Shown in pieces: positions 5,513 to 7,324 of a stretch of 7,324 nt of DNA. This DNA is from Candidatus Bathyarchaeota archaeon (GTDB lineage: Archaea > Thermoproteota > DRAE01), in NCBI GenBank assembly GCA_011041895.1, contig DRAE01000083.1:1-7324 (forward strand), in the 5' to 3' direction. The first letter of the stretch is position 1; the number at the start of each line of letters is the position of its first letter. A program made the translations under genes and the position numbers. Below the pieces are notes generated by a model. The model saw nothing but the letters and a program-made list of their open reading frames with translations, was not told where the DNA came from and did not search any database.

Positions 5513-6028
5513 ATGAGAACGACCATCTGTGATTTCTGCCTTAAAACAGGATTACTATGTGCAAAATGTAGAGAGAGGTTAATGAAGGGAGAGTTGAGTG
5601 AGTTTTACATAGAGGTTGCTAAAAAGTTGACTGACCTTGAAAAGAAGATTAAGGCACTTTCAACAGCGACCTTGTATGATGCCATAAATCTGGATGGTAA
5701 GGTTATACTTATCGTTGGAAAAGGCGATGCCAGAAAGTTTATTGGAATACATGGAGCAATTGCTGACAAAATATGTAAAGTGCTAAAATGTAGGAGGCTT
5801 CTCATAATAGAGAAAGATTCTGATCTCGTTAGGGTTTTAGAGCAACTGATATCTCCAAATAACATCATTAGAATAAGTCAGATTTGGCTTCCAGATGGAA
5901 GTGTTGAAAGAAAAGTGGTTGTCTCACCAGTTACTGAGAAAAGGAGCAAACTTTCACTGGATGAGATAAAGGAGATCGTAAAGAAAGTGACCGGTGAGCA
6001 TATAAGAATTGAGGTATTGAAAAGTTGA
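5513..6028 (+). CDS. Zn-ribbon and NusA-like KH-domain RNA-binding protein
   Basis: This is a 171-residue protein with an N-terminal zinc knuckle, C6-x2-C9 and C16-x2-C19 (TICDFCLKTGLLCAKC), followed by a helical segment (about 28-50). A KH-like domain comes next: VILIVGKGDARKFIGIHG with the GxxG loop at 78-81, then LLIIEKDSDL and the NusA-type LISPNNII (112-119). The C-terminal part has IWLPDGSVERKVVV (124-137). This matches archaeal proteins annotated as NusA-like KH-domain or transcription elongation factor NusA-like proteins, whose exact function is not established. Binding of structured RNA is the expected activity. The GxxG loop is GIHG, without the basic residues often found there. It is the first gene of an operon with a DUF4392 gene and truD, and its stop overlaps the next start by 4 bp. 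Confidence 0.88.
   Translation: MRTTICDFCLKTGLLCAKCRERLMKGELSEFYIEVAKKLTDLEKKIKALSTATLYDAINLDGKVILIVGKGDARKFIGIHGAIADKICKVLKCRRLLIIEKDSDLVRVLEQLISPNNIIRISQIWLPDGSVERKVVVSPVTEKRSKLSLDEIKEIVKKVTGEHIRIEVLKS
6011..6015 (+). promoter_or_regulatory. Ribosome binding site supporting a TTG start
   Basis: GAGGT lies 9 bases ahead of the TTG at 6025, inside the 3' end of the KH gene. It is the reason to accept TTG as the start of the DUF4392 gene, since no in-frame ATG occurs until far into the conserved domain. Confidence 0.7.
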
Positions 6029-6885
6029 TATCCTATTATAATATTTTCAAGGACTGCACTTTTCCGATCAAGGATGTTAATTCCCTTTTGAGATCTTACA
6101 TACACTCTAAGGACGTAGCAAACTATAGAAAGTTATCAATTGAGATTCTTAATGCTGCCATATATCGCAATATCACTAAGGTTTTAATAGTCACGGGGTT
6201 CCCAATATCATGTGAATCTGGAGTTAATGTGGAAAATGATGGGCCTCTTGGCTCTCTAGTTCTAGTAAAAGCTATGAAAGCTGTTTCTCCTAATGTTTCA
6301 ATCGATCTATTCTGTATGAATAGATTTGCTGAATGTTTCAAATGTTTTTTTGAAAATAGCATTTGCTTAATTCATTCAAAAGATCATATTATTCAGCGAC
6401 TTGTCAACTATGACTTCATGTTTTTCATAGAGTATCCTGGAGCATCTTCGGACGGAGTTTTTAGAAATACTAGAGGAAATGATATATCAAGACTAGTTAC
6501 CCCCTTGGAAGATATTCTAGAAAATGCAAGAGATCAGGGAATTATAACAGTAAGCATTGGAGATCGTGGAAACGAGATTGGCATGTCTCAGCTCTTAAAT
6601 TTCTATCCAAGGCTTTTACCTGAAGATTGCTTCTCTAATACATGCGCGAATTACATGTTATGGGCTCCAGTATCTAACTGGGCAGCATATATTCTTTCAC
6701 GTGCAATTGTGGACATGGCAGGTATTAAACAATGTTACATCCATAGCTCGTATGATGAAGTTAAGTTGTTAATGAGGGCGTCGAGGTGTGGGATGGTTGA
6801 TGGTATATTGATGAGAAAGGGCATGTCTGTTGATGGTATTCCCTTACATTTCAATCTTAGTGTAGTTAATAAGATATTTGATTAA
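6025..6885 (+). CDS. DUF4392 / D-glutamate cyclase-like protein
   Basis: This is a 286-residue protein of the DUF4392 type (Pfam D-glutamate cyclase, C-terminal region). The characteristic blocks are all present: VTGFP (56-60), ENDGPLGS (70-77), EYPGASSDGVFRNTRGNDIS (136-155), IGDRGNEIGM (178-187) and PVSNWAAY (215-222). The mammalian relative (DGLUCY) converts D-glutamate to 5-oxo-D-proline, but substrate and reaction in archaea are unproven. No membrane segment or signal peptide is seen, so it is probably cytosolic. The start is TTG 6025, overlapping the upstream stop in TTGA and preceded by GAGGT at good spacing. The protein carries eleven cysteines, more than its neighbours. Lying between an RNA-binding KH gene and truD, with 4-bp overlap and 1-bp spacing, it must be co-expressed with them. 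Confidence 0.88.
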   Translation: MISYYNIFKDCTFPIKDVNSLLRSYIHSKDVANYRKLSIEILNAAIYRNITKVLIVTGFPISCESGVNVENDGPLGSLVLVKAMKAVSPNVSIDLFCMNRFAECFKCFFENSICLIHSKDHIIQRLVNYDFMFFIEYPGASSDGVFRNTRGNDISRLVTPLEDILENARDQGIITVSIGDRGNEIGMSQLLNFYPRLLPEDCFSNTCANYMLWAPVSNWAAYILSRAIVDMAGIKQCYIHSSYDEVKLLMRASRCGMVDGILMRKGMSVDGIPLHFNLSVVNKIFD

Positions 6886-6886
6886 G

Positions 6887-7324
6887 ATGCGGTTTGACGC
6901 CCCAGAAGAAGAACGTAGAATAGGCATTGAAGTATATGTTTCAGATAGTGACGGAATAGGTGGAAGAATCAAGGCGTCTCCAAAAGATTTTGTGATAGAG
7001 GAAATCTTAGAGGATGGAACAATACTGGCTAGAGATGGGAAGAATCTTCTGTCAAAATTCAAAGATGAAAATGGTAAATATACCTTGATTCTTGTTGAGA
7101 AAATTAACATTGATACTCTCATAATGATAATGAAAATAGCCGATAAACTTTCAATTCCCAGAAATATGATAAGATATGCTGGTTTAAAGGATAAGCGTGC
7201 CATTGCTGTTCAGCTTCTTTGTGTTCCAGTTCCGGCTCATAAGATATCTGAGAGAATAGATAGAATTTCAAAGGTGAAAATAAAGGAGATTGTTCCAAGC
7301 AATTATGAAATCAAAACCGGAAAA
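6887..7324 (+). CDS. truD: tRNA pseudouridine(13) synthase TruD, 3'-truncated by window edge
   Basis: These are the first 146 residues of a TruD-family pseudouridine synthase, which isomerises U13 in the D arm of certain tRNAs and, in some archaea, a second nearby position. The frame is open to the last base. GGRIKASPKDFVIEEI (25-40) is the family's N-terminal motif. IRYAGLKDKRAIAVQ (95-109) is motif II with the catalytic aspartate D102. The end of the visible part (SNYEIKTGK) approaches the next conserved block. ATG 6887 follows the DUF4392 stop by one base, and no strong Shine-Dalgarno sequence is present, so translation probably depends on coupling. The catalytic domain's second half and the TRUD insertion domain lie outside the window. 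Confidence 0.95.
   Translation, partial: MRFDAPEEERRIGIEVYVSDSDGIGGRIKASPKDFVIEEILEDGTILARDGKNLLSKFKDENGKYTLILVEKINIDTLIMIMKIADKLSIPRNMIRYAGLKDKRAIAVQLLCVPVPAHKISERIDRISKVKIKEIVPSNYEIKTGK

Noticed and set aside
6844..7203. Minus-strand open frame of 119 codons across the DUF4392/truD junction
   Set aside because: It is antisense to two recognised genes whose conserved motifs lie in the plus-strand frames.
1..7324. CRISPR array, insertion sequence or toxin-antitoxin locus
   Set aside because: There are no regularly spaced repeats, no transposase-like frame and no recognisable toxin or nuclease partner. The two small divergent wHTH genes lack toxin-like neighbours.

Overview
The window is a piece of archaeal chromosome. 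The evidence is a FEN1-type flap endonuclease, a two-ring Cdc48/VAT ATPase, an archaeal double zinc-ribbon microprotein, an archaeal Zn-ribbon/NusA-like KH protein, and a tRNA-Lys with no encoded CCA. TATA-like boxes lie ahead of several genes, and GGTGA/GAGGT ribosome binding sites are visible. The very GC-rich tRNA stems inside an AT-rich background, and the heavy use of AGA, AGG and ATA codons, suggest a thermophile. I cannot place it below domain level from this sequence.

Layout. Positions 1-1466 (+) hold the 3' part of a protein-L-isoaspartate methyltransferase gene (pcm) and a complete flap endonuclease gene (fen) that overlaps it. Facing them on the minus strand, from about 4113 down to 1455, are a 63-residue zinc-ribbon protein, the 733-residue Cdc48 ATPase, and a 68-residue winged-helix-like protein that begins one base after the cdc48 stop. 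The last gene overlaps the end of fen tail to tail by 12 bp. A tRNA-Lys(UUU) gene lies at 4233-4306 (+). It is followed by a 366-bp stretch with no intact gene, which contains a probable decayed, frameshifted coding sequence on the minus strand.

Positions 4673-5380 hold two divergent small winged-helix genes. Their shared control region carries a symmetric TATA-like box, a 15-bp inverted repeat on one side and a perfect 16-bp palindrome on the other. This looks like a small self-contained regulatory switch.

Positions 5513-7324 (+) form a tight three-gene operon: a Zn-ribbon/NusA-like KH protein, a DUF4392 (D-glutamate cyclase-like) protein that starts at TTG inside the previous stop, and the 5' part of truD (tRNA pseudouridine-13 synthase), which runs off the window.

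Most of the window is ordinary archaeal information-processing and quality-control machinery. The parts most worth a second look are the divergent regulator pair with its palindromes, the RNA-linked operon that contains a DUF4392 protein, the E-to-D change in the FEN1 active site, the small wHTH gene coupled to cdc48, and the decayed gene beside the tRNA.
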